Shown here: in pieces, positions 29,199-43,500 of the stretch
Numbering within the stretch: the first letter of the stretch is position 1
How the letters are laid out: each line of letters begins with the position of its first letter
NCBI GenBank assembly: GCA_012295275.1
Contig: CM022668.1
Coordinates: 13,163,022-13,220,521, forward strand
Length of the DNA: 57,500 bases
Direction: 5' to 3'
Origin: Chrysomallon squamiferum
Lineage: Eukaryota; Mollusca; Gastropoda; Neomphalida; Peltospiridae
Translations under genes and position numbers: made by a program
Notes under the pieces: generated by a model
Database searches by the model: none
What the model was told of the DNA's origin: nothing
The model's input: only the letters and a program-made list of their open reading frames with translations

Positions 29199-32100
29199 GA
29201 CATAGCTAGATGGATGGATGGATGGATGAATGGATGGAAAGATGAATAAATAGACAGACAGACAGACAGAGACAGATAGATGTATGGATAGATAGATTGA
29301 TAGAGAGACAGAGACAGACAGAGAGAGAGAGCGAGGGAGAGAGAGAGAGAAGGGAGATAGCTAGATAGATGGACAGATGGATGAATGGATGGAAAGAGGA
29401 ATAAATAGACAGACAGACATAAGTAGATAGATGGATGGTTGGAGAAGTGAATGGATGGATGGATAAATAGACAGACAGACTGACAAACAGAGTGACAGAT
29501 AGATAGATAGCTAGATAGATATATGCATATATAAAGTAAATGTTTCTGAAATATCTAATATTCAAGTGCATAAACTATAAGTGAGTATCCATAAATATGC
29601 AGTATCATTATAAACACCATTCATTTACTGTGAGGTCATTTTTATGTATTAAAATGTAAGTAACTAAATACAAAAATAACATTTGGCTATTTTAAAGCTG
29701 CCAAAACCATCTGTTTCAGGTCTGATAAATATGCACTAATTTCAGAGGTTTTTTTTTTTTATGAAGGAAGATAATGTTTATTAACAGATTTATTATTATT
29801 ATACTCTGTCATGAACAATGGTAAAAATCATCAAAAACTGTAAAAATAATAACAGATCATCCAAAACAGTAAAATAATAGAGGACTATCCAAAGCACAAA
29901 AAATGATAGATGATCTAAAAATGGTAAAATAATGATAGATGATCTAAAAATGGTAAAATAATGAGAGATGATCCTAAACATCATCTAAGAAGAGTAAAAT
30001 AATAACGTGGAAGTGTAAAACATTTCATTTGACTATTTATTCAGAAACTCTAAATAAATGAGATTACGTGGAAATATATTGGATGAAGAAAGTTATTCTT
30101 ACCTCTGCATTTTCAAAAGTGATTTCCCTTACTAGAGGAACACATTTTTCCTGCACCCATTGAGTTAGCTGAGGCAAATCTGTTATGGAGCCTAAGTACA
30201 CTTGCTCGGGACGTTTCGACTAGAATAGTAAATGATAAAATAGAGAAACCATTGTATGAAATAACAACATAAGAAGCCTATGTAAATGTATTAATAAATG
30301 AATGAACAGGAAAGAAAATGGCAAGGCTTTCATCAAATCAATTGTGATACTTCAGCTGTAGAAACAAATAAGCATGCAAGCAGAAATGAATAAACACATA
30401 AAAAAAACTAATAAAATAAAATAAAATAAAATAAAATAAAATAAAATAAAATAAAATAAAATAAAATAAAATAAAAATAAAATAAATATCTAGAAGAAAC
30501 ATACCTATGGTTATCCCCCAAATAACAGATCATATTCTTAATGTAACATTTTACTGTAATCTGTAAATATTCACAATGCTGTTAATTTTCAGTGTGGAGT
30601 TGGGCATAAGTATCTTTGAAACTTATATAAATATAAAAGCAGCGGGTATATACTTCCAAATAAATGAAACTACACTGACATACACACATACACACACACT
30701 GCAATATACATTTATTTATTTTTATTATTATTATTTTTCTTTAAGCTATACCCTGAACATATTTTTAGATTCTATTCGTTATATTTATTTATTTATTTAT
30801 TTATTTACAATGATAGACTTCTAATTCAGCTTGTCTTATCATTTAGCAGCAAGGAATCTTTTACAGAAAGGAAAAAAATATATATAGAAATTTTGATAAA
30901 GCAGGAATGGAACTCTTGTTATTTGAAACAATTCTATGGATGGGCATCAAAAATTTATTTTTCATTTTATTTTTGAATATGAATAAATTTTAACAAATAA
31001 ATTAAATAGTTAGAAAGGCTTATAATTTACATGCATGAGCCTATACCACTATTTATGTAATGTAATACAAATGAATACATAAAATAAGAGAGATATGTTT
31101 TTTCATGCACCTTCAACTTAAATGAATATATTATATATTTTACATGCATATGTTTGTATTAGTATTATCTTATAATAAATAAGTGAAATTTTATAAACCT
31201 TTCAGAATTTTTTCATTGTTTTTATTTTGTTTTTAAAAAAAAGATAACTGTTTTACATGCATGTTTGTATTAATATTATCTCATAATAAATAAGTGAAAT
31301 TTTATAAACCTTTCAGAATTTAAAAAAAAAAAAAAAAATTTTGTATTATAAAAAAAATAACTGTTACCTGATTTAATTTTTTGAATGTTATAAGATTTGA
31401 ACTTAAGTGTTTTATATTCCTTTTGTTATGATCAAAATACTGTTATTAATAATAATACAGGAGGTTCCTACTTTGTTTTGAACATCAAAAACCTGTATCT
31501 ATAAATAAATAAATAAATAAATAAAAATAGTTTTAAAATACAAATAACAAAAAATTAAAAAAATTCATACCAACATTTAAATCAATCAAGATTTAAATTT
31601 AATCAAATATGAATCAAAGAAAGAAAAAAACAGTATCATTATATTACTGATGTCCCAGCAGTATTTGATTCTGACAGTGCAGAAACTTTTATCATTTCTG
31701 ACAAAAGAAACAAAACAGAAACATTTTTTTTTTTTAATGATTAACACTTAATCCAACAGCCAATAGTATGAGCCAAGTTAAAACCCCATGAAGTTAAAAA
31801 TTCAGCAAATTATTTGTGACTTGAAATAGCAGTGTATGTTCTTTCCCACAAACCAGACATAATTTTGGCAAGTTAAAGTAATGTGTGTAAACTGATGATC
31901 CCAGCTGATGCCCCACTGCAGTGATTTGGTTTTGTCTCATTCAGTGAATAAATAAAGAATGTATGAATTAGTAACTTGAATGACTGGATGTATAAATTTC
32001 TGTTTTTGCTACTTCATAAAGTGGTAGTCTTAATAATTTGCATTCAAGCATTATTCTGGAAATTTATAACTGCTATAGAATTTTTTTCTATAAAGAAAAC

Positions 32101-33200
32101 AGAAAGATAATATCATACGTTTTACTAACATAAAAGAATTAAAAACAAAAAATCGTCTATTTATTGAAATATCTATCTATTAGACAATGAATGAATGACA
32201 GAAAAACTGAATAAAGAGAGTAAGATTGAAACAATACAGGAAGAAAAAAGAACAAGAATGATTTTAAAAACCAAAAACTGAATGAAATTTTTTAAATTTT
32301 ATATCATACATTTTCAGCATCTGTCATTTTAAATAACAGGTAAAATCACTCATTTTTTTGACAACATTCTCTTAAGATATTCGTCTTTTTTTTTTTTTTT
32401 TAATCAGTATATAATGTAAGTAATCACACACATGCTGATTGGGTAGCTATATAAAATATTTTTATTTTTAAGTTGCTGCAATAAAAAACACATTTAACAT
32501 TATCTTTCAACTCCAACCAAACCCAAGGCTCAGACATAACAAAACATTTATACAGATTACAGCAGTAAAAAGAAAATTAATACAAACCATTGCAAGCTGT
32601 TTAAAATAAACAGATCAAATATTTTATAATTTTTGTTTTAAATTAATAATTCTCTTTAAAAAAAAATGGGAGAAAGATATGCTTTGTTGCAATGTCAAAG
32701 ATATTAAATATTTATTTTCTTTGGTGTACGTGTGTGTATGTGTGTGATTCCAAGCTATTTGGTATGTGTTTATATTTAATGAGAATCCAGTCTACATTTA
32801 ATATGTTTAAATATTCATATTGTGTTATTTTATAATCAAAAACTCAAAAAAGAATATCTATACAGTCTATTCAAACTGAATTAAACACTCATATTTATTT
32901 TGTATGTCATGGATGTGACCACACTGTTATATGTCATGCCTCACTGATACTGTTAATATTTGTTTATTTATTTATGCATAAATGACTTTGGTAAAGTGAT
33001 TGATCAAGTAATTTAGGTGGAATGCTAAGGGGTATGTTAAGTATTTCTTCTTAATTAGTTTTTAAAAAACTAATTAGTAATCTGGGAGAATTGATAACAA
33101 ATGAAGATGAAGATCAAACCTGAATGTTAAATATAAAAAAACAGGTTATCTCAACTTATGAAGTCTGTTGTGTTTATCTGTCAGAGGAGGTGTCTGTACA

Positions 33201-33294
<94 letters not shown>

Positions 33295-33724
33295 ACATCA
33301 TGTTTTCAGCATCTGTTTGCTTGTTTTCAAAATGTTCTGTAAAATCTGTGTGTTTGTTGTATTGTGTATGTATGTGTCTTTGTTTGAACAGCTGTATGTA
33401 ATAAATCAATAAATAAGAAATCAAATACATGTGTGTATGTGTATGTGTATATATATATATATATATATACAAGTGTATGTGTTTGTGTGTGTAACATATG
33501 TATTGAAATTTGCATTAGAATACGCTTATGTATATGTCATCTGCATATCTATGTAAATAGGTGTATGTATATGTGTATGGTGTATGATATGCACTGTCTA
33601 TGTAAATAATGGTATGTATTTTTATATTGTGTGGCTGTGTGTGTGTGCACGTGTGTATGCTTACCTGTTATGTGTCTGTTTTCATGCATATGTGGGTTTG
33701 GATATAAATAAAAAAATATAATTA

Positions 33725-33767
<43 letters not shown>

Positions 33768-34165
33768 CCAGTATCAAAACAATCTGAAAACTCTATAACC
33801 CTGACACTGACTTATATATACTGGAATTTGTATAATGTACGTATATGTAGTCCTAATTAACCAGTACTAATATGGTTGTTATTACAATACTGTTATTTAC
33901 TGTTATTGTATTGTTATTCAACTTACATTAGGGGCCTTGAAAACCACTTGTTCCCCAGCTGCTCTCTCAGGTTCAGAAACAGATCTGTGAAATAATTATG
34001 AAAATTATGAAAATGAAAGTTTATAAATAAATACACACCAGACTATGTTATTAATATTAACATCTTTAATGGAACACACACAAACTCTAGAAAAGAAGAA
34101 AAAAAAGTTTAAAAAAGAGTTAATAAAAGTAAAAAAATAACAATGAAAAGAAAAGATTGATAGAA

Positions 34166-34202
<37 letters not shown>

Positions 34203-34333
34203 AATCAATTTTTAATACAAATTTTATAAAATGCAAAAAATGTAAACAAAATATTAAGAATTGGAATCAAACAAAAATATTGTCAATAAAAAATGTTACA
34301 TATAAATCAATTAGCTTAAATATAAATAAACTG

Positions 34334-34364
<31 letters not shown>

Positions 34365-36073
34365 GTTTTTATAACTCAATTATTAAGTGTTGCTAGCATC
34401 TTTCTATATTATATATAATGCATGTTATCACAGAATGTAACAGTAATAATACTGTTATGAAATATGAAATATTGGTGTGAGGAAAATGAAGAACAGACAC
34501 AAAAGCATGTTGGTTTTTTTATAGACTTTTTAAAATAAAATAAATAATCACCCAAAGGCAGCATGAAAATCACAGTCTTCCCTGAAAGTGCTGGCAACTT
34601 TGGCAAATGTTCTGTATGAATCAGAATTCTTGGCTTGAAAATATCCAACAATGTGGCGTTTCTTTAACTGAAACAAAAGGAAGTGAAATAAATTTAAATT
34701 AGCAGTTCAGCATCATTAATGGAACATGGTATAAAATAATCCATTAACTAAGACTTCCAAAGTCTTTTCAGTTGCTAAATTCTTCATATTCTTTGCTCAA
34801 ACAGTGAGCAAACTTCAGCTGGTCATGGCAGGCAATAGGTACTGCCATCTTTGTTTTGTTTCCACTTCAAAAACAAATGTTAGTAAAGTTTTCGAAAAAT
34901 GATTTACAAGCTTGCTGGCTTTGAACAATGCACAGTAGTGTTGTAAATGATGTATTTATGTGCAATGACAAGATGATCATAGGTCATTTCACAACCATTA
35001 CATTCCTATGCGACATGTTATGTAATGTAAAAAGATGATCAAACATCGGTAAAATCCAAAGGCTTTTTTTTTCTAGGAAATTTACCAATTAAGATTCAAT
35101 TAAACATATAAAATTAAACAAAATAGCCTTTTATAGTTCACAGATTAAATTTTCCTTTTAGGACAACATACTTTGATGTTTTGGTTATAATATAAGCCAA
35201 AAATGTCAAAATGGACTGGTGATGACTTTTTGATTTATTTTGACACTGAAGCAGTATAGCTTGTAGCAATGATGTAAATCCTTATTTTCATTAAAATATT
35301 GAATTTTATCTCATTATCCAGCTTTTATGCTAATTTATAAATGACTGGAATCCAAAGAATTCAAATAAAACAAAAGAACAACATTCATGTATCACAGGGT
35401 TTGAGAAATCAGTTACTAAATGGAAAATAAAGAAGAATTTCTTTTCTAAAACTAAGAAAATTTTACATACATCAAGTTCTTCCATTGTCTCTAATTTCTG
35501 GTGTTCTACGATTGAGTCTTTTAGCTGTTCTCGGACATAGTTGGCCAAAGCATCAACTGACCTTTGACCTCTGTATTCTCTTTTGACCATCTCTCCATTC
35601 CTAAATAGCTTCAGTGTTGGGTATTTACTGATGCGATATGTCTGAGCAGTGTTTACTATAAAGAAGAAAATGAAAAATCATTTAGTAATTATTGTAATTC
35701 ATAATTATCAAATTTCTGCAATGAATTCAATATTAAAAAAATTCAATATTAAAAAACCCATTTTTTTTATAATGATCACAATTAGCATAATTTATACACA
35801 TAAGTTATTAAAAATTAATACAAAATTCATGTATGTATGTATCTATGTATGTATGTATGTAAGCATGCATAATCAAAATGTACAGGAACTATTCTTAGTT
35901 ACTGCCATTACAATTAACATAATTATTCATTCAACAGCTACAAGCAGAAAGTTCAAAGAACCAGGACCTTTCAAACTACAATTGTACAGTAAAAGTGTAG
36001 ATTACTAGAAAAAAAAACAAAATGTTGACAAAAAAAAAAAAGAAGTAGCAGAAGCAGTAGCAGTAATAATGGA

Positions 36074-36133
<60 letters not shown>

Positions 36134-37466
36134 TAATAATAATAATACAAAAATCACTATCTACATATTCCTGCATTTAACAGCTCAAAACAGTGGAAAA
36201 TACAACAGTAAATAAATAAACAAATAAATAAATAAATAAATAAATAATACAAGAACTATATCCCTACATTTAATGGCCTCAAAAAAAAAAAATCTTTACT
36301 CAGAGAGTAATTTATAAGCAGTCGATTCAGTCAATAAAAATCAGATGCATATTTCAGAGAGGGTATTAATAATATATACCAGTTACAGCTGCAGATTTAG
36401 AATGCCACTGTATGATGAACACAATATAACTATCAGTATAATCTGATAACATTATGTTGCTTTAGGGAAAATCCGTGAATCAGAAACAGCTGAAGGGTCT
36501 GGGGTTATTATATAAGAAGCAAGCAGGTGAAGGATGTATGTGGAAAGTCTCAGATGAAAAATAAATGATGCTATATTTTTTAATGCAGCAGTTATTAGGC
36601 TACTCTAGTGTATAGATCCCCGTCCAATATCAGATTATAAGACATTTAAATACACTAGATTTTTATTGGCAGTATCTGAGATTAACGAATTGTTAACTGT
36701 ATCCAGTTTCTTTAAGCTAAATAAATGATTTATGAACGTATGCATTATTTATTTGGTATCGATTAAATGTAGAAATGTGTGTATAGGGAATGAAAGGATA
36801 AAATCATTTTACAGACATGTATCTCTGTATCTGTCTCTCTATCAAACAATACAACTACTGCAACAGCTGTTGTGTGTACATATATAATATATTATATATA
36901 TATATATTTTTTTTATTGTTTTCAAAAAACATAAAATAAAACAACAGGAATAAATTCTGGTAACAAATCACGTCTACTTTGTATAATTTAGCAGCCAGTA
37001 TTTTGTATGTAAGTGGGTGCATGTGTTTATGTGTGTCATTTATAAATTTCATATTCTGGATAACAATTATTTTATTTTTTTTATCATGTTCACCATTATG
37101 TTTATCTTTTATTACGTTTATGTCCATTTCTTTTTAAAAGTTTATTAGTTTACACTGAAAAACACTTACTTAGTATGGAAAAGGTGCTCTATAAATATGG
37201 TATAATAATTTAATAACATCATATGTTTTATCATATTAAAGCAAGATAAATTATAGATACACACAGAGATGTACACAAAGATAAATTTATATAAAGATCA
37301 TATTCAAACCAATATTATAAAATAAAAATAAAAAATTTTACCTTGAGTATCACAATCAACTTTTCCAAATGCAATTCTGCCTGGCATCTGAAATTGTTTT
37401 ACAAAATAAAAAAAAAAATATCTACATAACTAAAATACACACAAATAAGATTAATAAACCATTTAA

Positions 37467-37513
<47 letters not shown>

Positions 37514-40500
37514 TGTAATGAAAAATAGATAACTAAATAACCAAAAGGAACAGTAATCAAAATGAAATTTTTAAAAAGGCAGTATTTTCCTATTTTTAAT
37601 CTATTCCTACTACTTTTGATCTGACAGGAAAATGTGTTAAATGTTAAATCTTTTCTTTTATTTTTTCCCTAAATATTGTCAGTATCAACATAACTAAAAA
37701 AAAAAAAAATCAAAAAAAAAACCAGATATATATTAAGCATGTATAGTTATTAATGTTCTATAATGCAGTTGACAAGTAATGGAAACTGGTGATAGTAAAA
37801 CAAGACTAAATCGTGCAATTATTATTATTATTATTTGTTTTTATGTACAGCTGTATGACATTTTCAGACACACAGACTATAAATCACAATGGCAGCATGT
37901 TACACACTATAATGAAAATGTTTTCTAATTAATGAGTCAGTACCATTTTTATCTTGTCTGACTGCCTTTAAAAAATACTAGATGAGCCTGGCAATAAATG
38001 CCTGCAATTAACTTTTGATCACAATTTCAGTGAAATTTTGCCTAAAACTGATCTGAAGTTATTCATTTTATTTTAGCTGGTAACACTGTCATAAATAAAC
38101 ACACTTTAACTGTTAAGTGAAGGTATTTCAGGCCATTACATTAAAGTAGAAAACAAAATAAATGAATAAATGAATAAATAAATAAACTCTGAACTCACAG
38201 GAAATTCTTCTTTGATTTTCTTGGATGCTTCTTCAAAAACTGGTGTTAACATCTGACTAAATCGACACCTAAGTGAAAAAAAAGTAAAATAAATATTTTG
38301 GTTGTAAAGGGAAAAACTTAAATACTAAACATATAGAGCAAACATATTAAATTCCTGAATGAAAAATATTAACCTTTAGTTTATTATTACTTATTTTTAA
38401 ATAAATTATTTGATAATTTTAATAAATAAAAAATTTGTTTGTATTACTTTTTTTAAATAATTTACTAAGTACTAATAATGATGCAGCTTCCCACATCAAA
38501 CTTAAATTTGAAACAAATAACAACTTGCTAAAGTAATAAAAACCTCTCCAAAATTTAATTTTGTTTTTAAAAAGTAAAATGTAGCTTAAAACAAAAATAA
38601 ACTGCAATGTGGCCTACTACAAAGGAAACTAATTTAATAAAATAAAATTAATATTGAATTACAATAGCTTTTTCTTTTTTATTAATAAATGTATATATAT
38701 ATATATATATATTTTTTATATATATATATATATATACACAGAAACAAAATTATAAATTCATAACTTTGATCATTTTTATTTTCATTAATTCATAATTGAA
38801 AAACCAAATGGGACAACACAAATTAATAATAATATTAAATTATTGCCAGATAATAAAACTAATATGCAGAAATAATTACTAAATATTAATATACTCAATC
38901 TGATGTTGATTAAAGCATATCCAAACCTGTTCAAAAATGAAATAACATGTACACAGCTGGATCAGTGTCAATATGACATTGTTACATTGTGTATGTATAC
39001 AGTTATGGGAATATGGTTGGTTAGGGATTGAAAAAATTTAATAAAACACAACAGATGTTGACAGTTATATTCTGTAACTCAGCTACGGTTTCAAATTAAA
39101 CATTTATCCTAATTAAAAAGAATAATTATATGAATATAAATGGGACTCTATTCACTCTCGCTGTGCTAATGTACTGAATTTGGGTTTAAACGTGTCTCAA
39201 TTAGCTTTGCAAAAGCTAATGCAGACGGTGCTTATTTTTTAAATTGTTAAGGTTTTATGACGTGCTAGTACTGTATGCAGCATTTATTCCATTTTTGGGA
39301 ATATCAGCATCTGTGTATTTTCAGATTCAGAAGGAATTTGCATTGATCTTACAATTTACCCTGCTTCTGTAATGCTGCAGTCAGGCAGATTAAAAACATT
39401 TTGAACAAATAATATAAAAAAAAAAAAAAAAATTTCAAGCTATATTGTTACTGAAAGGATTCAAAGACAATCTGTTCTTGATATACATGGATTGTAATAA
39501 ATGCTTGTCATCAATCATACATGACACACATATATGGTAATTCAACAAAAAATAAACTGTTTTGAAGAAAATTAATGTAAACTGTTATTACTTATATCAG
39601 CAGACCTAAATTTTATCTTTTTCTTTTTTTTTCCTTTTAAAATCTCTTTGTTAGCCATGTATTTCAGAAGCTATTTATGTTTGTAGACTAATAATATTAT
39701 ATAATTACTGCACTAAACAAAATAGTTTTGAAGCTGAACAGTAATTAAATTGCATAATAATTTCCTGCTAAATTAAAGATTAAATTTTCTTTTCCTATTT
39801 TCATTCAAAATAGCACACCTCTAAGTGATACAAAAAATAATTATTAATAATAAAACCCAAATAAAAACTTACCAATCAGCATAAAAATTAACAAAAACAA
39901 GTTCATAGCCATCTGAAAAACAAAAAAGCAAAAATTAATGACCAGAATATACAAACACACACACACACTTATAAAATCTTTACTTATCTTTAAAATAAAA
40001 TATTTCATTATTTTGCTTAGATTACAACAGAGAGGAGGGTTCAAAAGTGTTACATGTAATGCTAGGATGAAAAGAAGACCCTGTTTCCTTGGAATAAAAA
40101 AGATCAAAGCTGGGTTTCCTAACAGTTAAGATATTTAATAACATGGTTGAACAAACAGCAACAGTTGGTACTTAAATTATTAAAAGATTAAGTATACTTA
40201 TCATTATAAATTAAAAGTATTAGTTCAAAACAAAGTGACAGATAGCAAAAGATACCTCTTAAATTATTATAAATTAAAATTATTAGATCAAAACAATGTT
40301 TCATATACTAACAGGTACGTCTTAAATTATTAAAATAGTATTTTATTATTACAATTTTCAAGTGTCAGTTCAAAACAAAGTGACTTTAAGCAATACTAAA
40401 ATTGCATATTTTTTACAGTAATTTAATTGTAGGTAGCCACTTTTTAAAAAATGAACTCAGAAAATAACTAGCTAAAAGTGGTGCTGATTATATTTAATTC

Positions 40501-43500
40501 TAGAAAGTGCTATATAAACTAAAATATAAAACAAAACTTACTCAAAATGGAATTAGCATTTACATCTGTTATGGCAACTGTTTCAGATCTTGAAACATCA
40601 AGCAGTCCAAACAACTTAAAGGTAAACAGAAAAAAATTATAAGAACCATGTATTTCTGTTTTGAAAATTTCATTTTAAAAATAATAAATTAATATTATCT
40701 TTCAACTGCAAACACAAAAAACAGAAAATGTCATAAGCATACACATACAAAGAACTTTCTTTCTTTTTTCCTTTTTTTATTAATTTACTCAAATAATAAT
40801 AAAAGAAAGTGTACAGTATTCCCTCGCTATTCGCGGGGGTTACGTTCTTTACCTCCCCGCGAATAGCGAAAAACCGCAAATATTGGATGCAGTTTTAAAA
40901 CGTCTATTATGAGATTATATACGGTACTAAATGCTTCCCAAACACTTTCTAAAGACACTCTTACTCATTAATACGGTAATAATGTAGTAATATTGCATGC
41001 AGTTATGTATTTCACTAATGTAGTAATGATAATGTAAACACATTTTAATTTTGTACTGAAACAATATTTTAATCAGAAAGAAACGTAAGTACAGGAGGAC
41101 AGTAACACCGCATAGCATAGTTACCCATACAGTATTACTGTACCGTAAAGTCATTTTCTGTGCGTAACATTTGTATTAGAATTGACAGAAAGTGGAACAA
41201 ATTTAAAGGCAAACAGACAGATAAATACAGTACGCACAGTTCAGGTAATAATAATACAATTCAGTAATAATATGCAATTAAAAACATTATTAATACACGG
41301 TCACAAAAAATATGCACTGTACATACAGTGTATGCATTTATAAAAAAATACGTACTGTATTGCAATAATTATTGAAAAAATTTGATATTGTTTGTGCGGT
41401 TTACCGAGCATTTGTTTTTATGACGTTATGACGCTAGCCTGGTAAACCAGCATACGATGCGATAGGGTTAAGAGCCTAACCCGCAAATATGCGGGGCCGC
41501 GAATGGGGAACCGCGAACAGGTGAGGGTATACTGTATGCATTAATTCAAAGTGATAAGTTATTAATAATTTACAAAAGCAAAATCATGTAACACTGTGAC
41601 GGTATCATAAATGATTTGAAGTTTTTATACAAAATGTATTTCAAATTTAACATATTTGAATAATATATGTCAAATTTGTGGAGCCTGTTTTGTTTTCAAC
41701 TCACATACACATGCATTCACACTCAAAATATTGTGAATATCTGCCTCCAAGGGGTATAGGTTTCGTAATAATATATTATAAATATTTTATATATTCTGTT
41801 ATTAGCATTAAACTGAAAAATAACGTATCTAAATTAGGCATAACCGACTAAATTGGCTATGTCTGTTATCTATAATTTTTCTGTCAATGAAATTAACATA
41901 AAGCATGGATTTTCTGTTGAATAATGGAGTGTATATATACATCTGTGTGTGTGGGGGGAGGGGGAGTACATGCCTTTTGGGATTGACAAGATATTGTTAC
42001 ATGATTTTACAATAAATAATTGAAAAATGATGTAATAAAATAATAATAATAATAAAAATAAATTAATACTGAAAAATATAGAAAATAACAAAAATGGTAA
42101 CAGTAATAAAAATTCTACTTGAATAAACACAGTAAGAGTAATTGGCAAACAAATATACATACAGTATTTAATTAAGCTTTTGGTTGCAAACAGTGTTTCT
42201 GTAAGGAGCAAATGAAACACCCATAGTGTGTCTAATAGAATATCTGTGTTTGAATTATGTTTACTCTGAAGCAGGTGACAGCAGTTAAACTTGAGTTAAC
42301 CTTTGTGAGTCTGTCACAAACTTGGTTCATAATATTCATCTGATCAATCCACTCATCAATCAATACATTGATTTTTATTATTATAATTCTATGTTTTATT
42401 ACATTCATAATGACTTGAACTACTGCTAGTTAATACTTATATTAGTGCATAGAAATATGGTAATACAATTACAAATTAAGAACAACAATAAAAGTAGTTT
42501 TAAAATGTTCACTATCACATCCAAAAAGCTTCAGATCCTGCATTTTCAACATTGATATACATATATCCAGATTATAAATGTTTGTAACATGAATCATGAA
42601 TGATTATAGTTTTAATGATGAAAATTGTTGGTAACATTACTGAAAGATTAATTCTATTTTTCTTTTTTATGCTATAAAAATTATAATTATTGAATTATAA
42701 ACATTACATAGATACATCATATAATAATACTGTAAGCTTTAAATTAAATAAATTTTGAAATAAATTAAAGACAGTATGTTTTATATTGATCAAATGAACC
42801 AGCTAGATAGAGTTTTTTTTGTTTCAGTAAACTAAAAGTTATAAATCAACCATCCAGTGTAAATGAAGGTGACATCACAGGTTTTAAATATCCAATAAAT
42901 GTCTATTAAATTATCACAAAACAGATATCTGTTTTATTGGTAATCACTTAATGTTAAATTAATACTGACAAATGCATTCTGATTCTGATAAATTGTAGTT
43001 ACACAAGTAGACAACTATATACTATTATACAGTATATAATAAATATTTACAACTAAAACTGGTTCATCAGAGGTACTTGTTAATTAATTAAGAACAGGAT
43101 ATTATCATTACAAACTATTTCTAATTATAGAACTATTATATATTGAAATACAATTAGTATTATTAGTTGACTAAATAGAAATTCTTATCACACTATCATG
43201 CCTATGATTATGATTAATTAATATTTTAATTAGTGATTATAATCATTATTAATCCACTAAATTTTATTTTTGGTTCTTGATTAAAGCACAAAATGTAATG
43301 TAAATAGCATGTGACATATTATTTGTTGGACTAAATAAATGATGAAAATAATATATGAGATACGTGACTCTGTCTCTTTAAGTTGACAAAGTTTAGTCTA
43401 ACTGATTAAACTCATCGGTGGACATTGACTTATTTTAGAAAACGTGTTTAAATTAATACAACTGTGAAGAACAACAGTGCAAATATATTAATCAAAGTAA

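Larger units (their letters stand above)
30220..33926. other. ERP44 intron 8
   Basis: The longest intron of the gene. It contains (AAAAT)n, the two 70-bp direct copies, a lone CAGGAGGTTCCTACTTTG (possible transposon end) at about 31455, the (TG)45 tract and (AAAT)n at about 33723-33766. No exon seen. Confidence 0.6.

Noticed and set aside
33124-33412. Cys-Val repeat frames
   Set aside because: (TG)n tract in an ERP44 intron.
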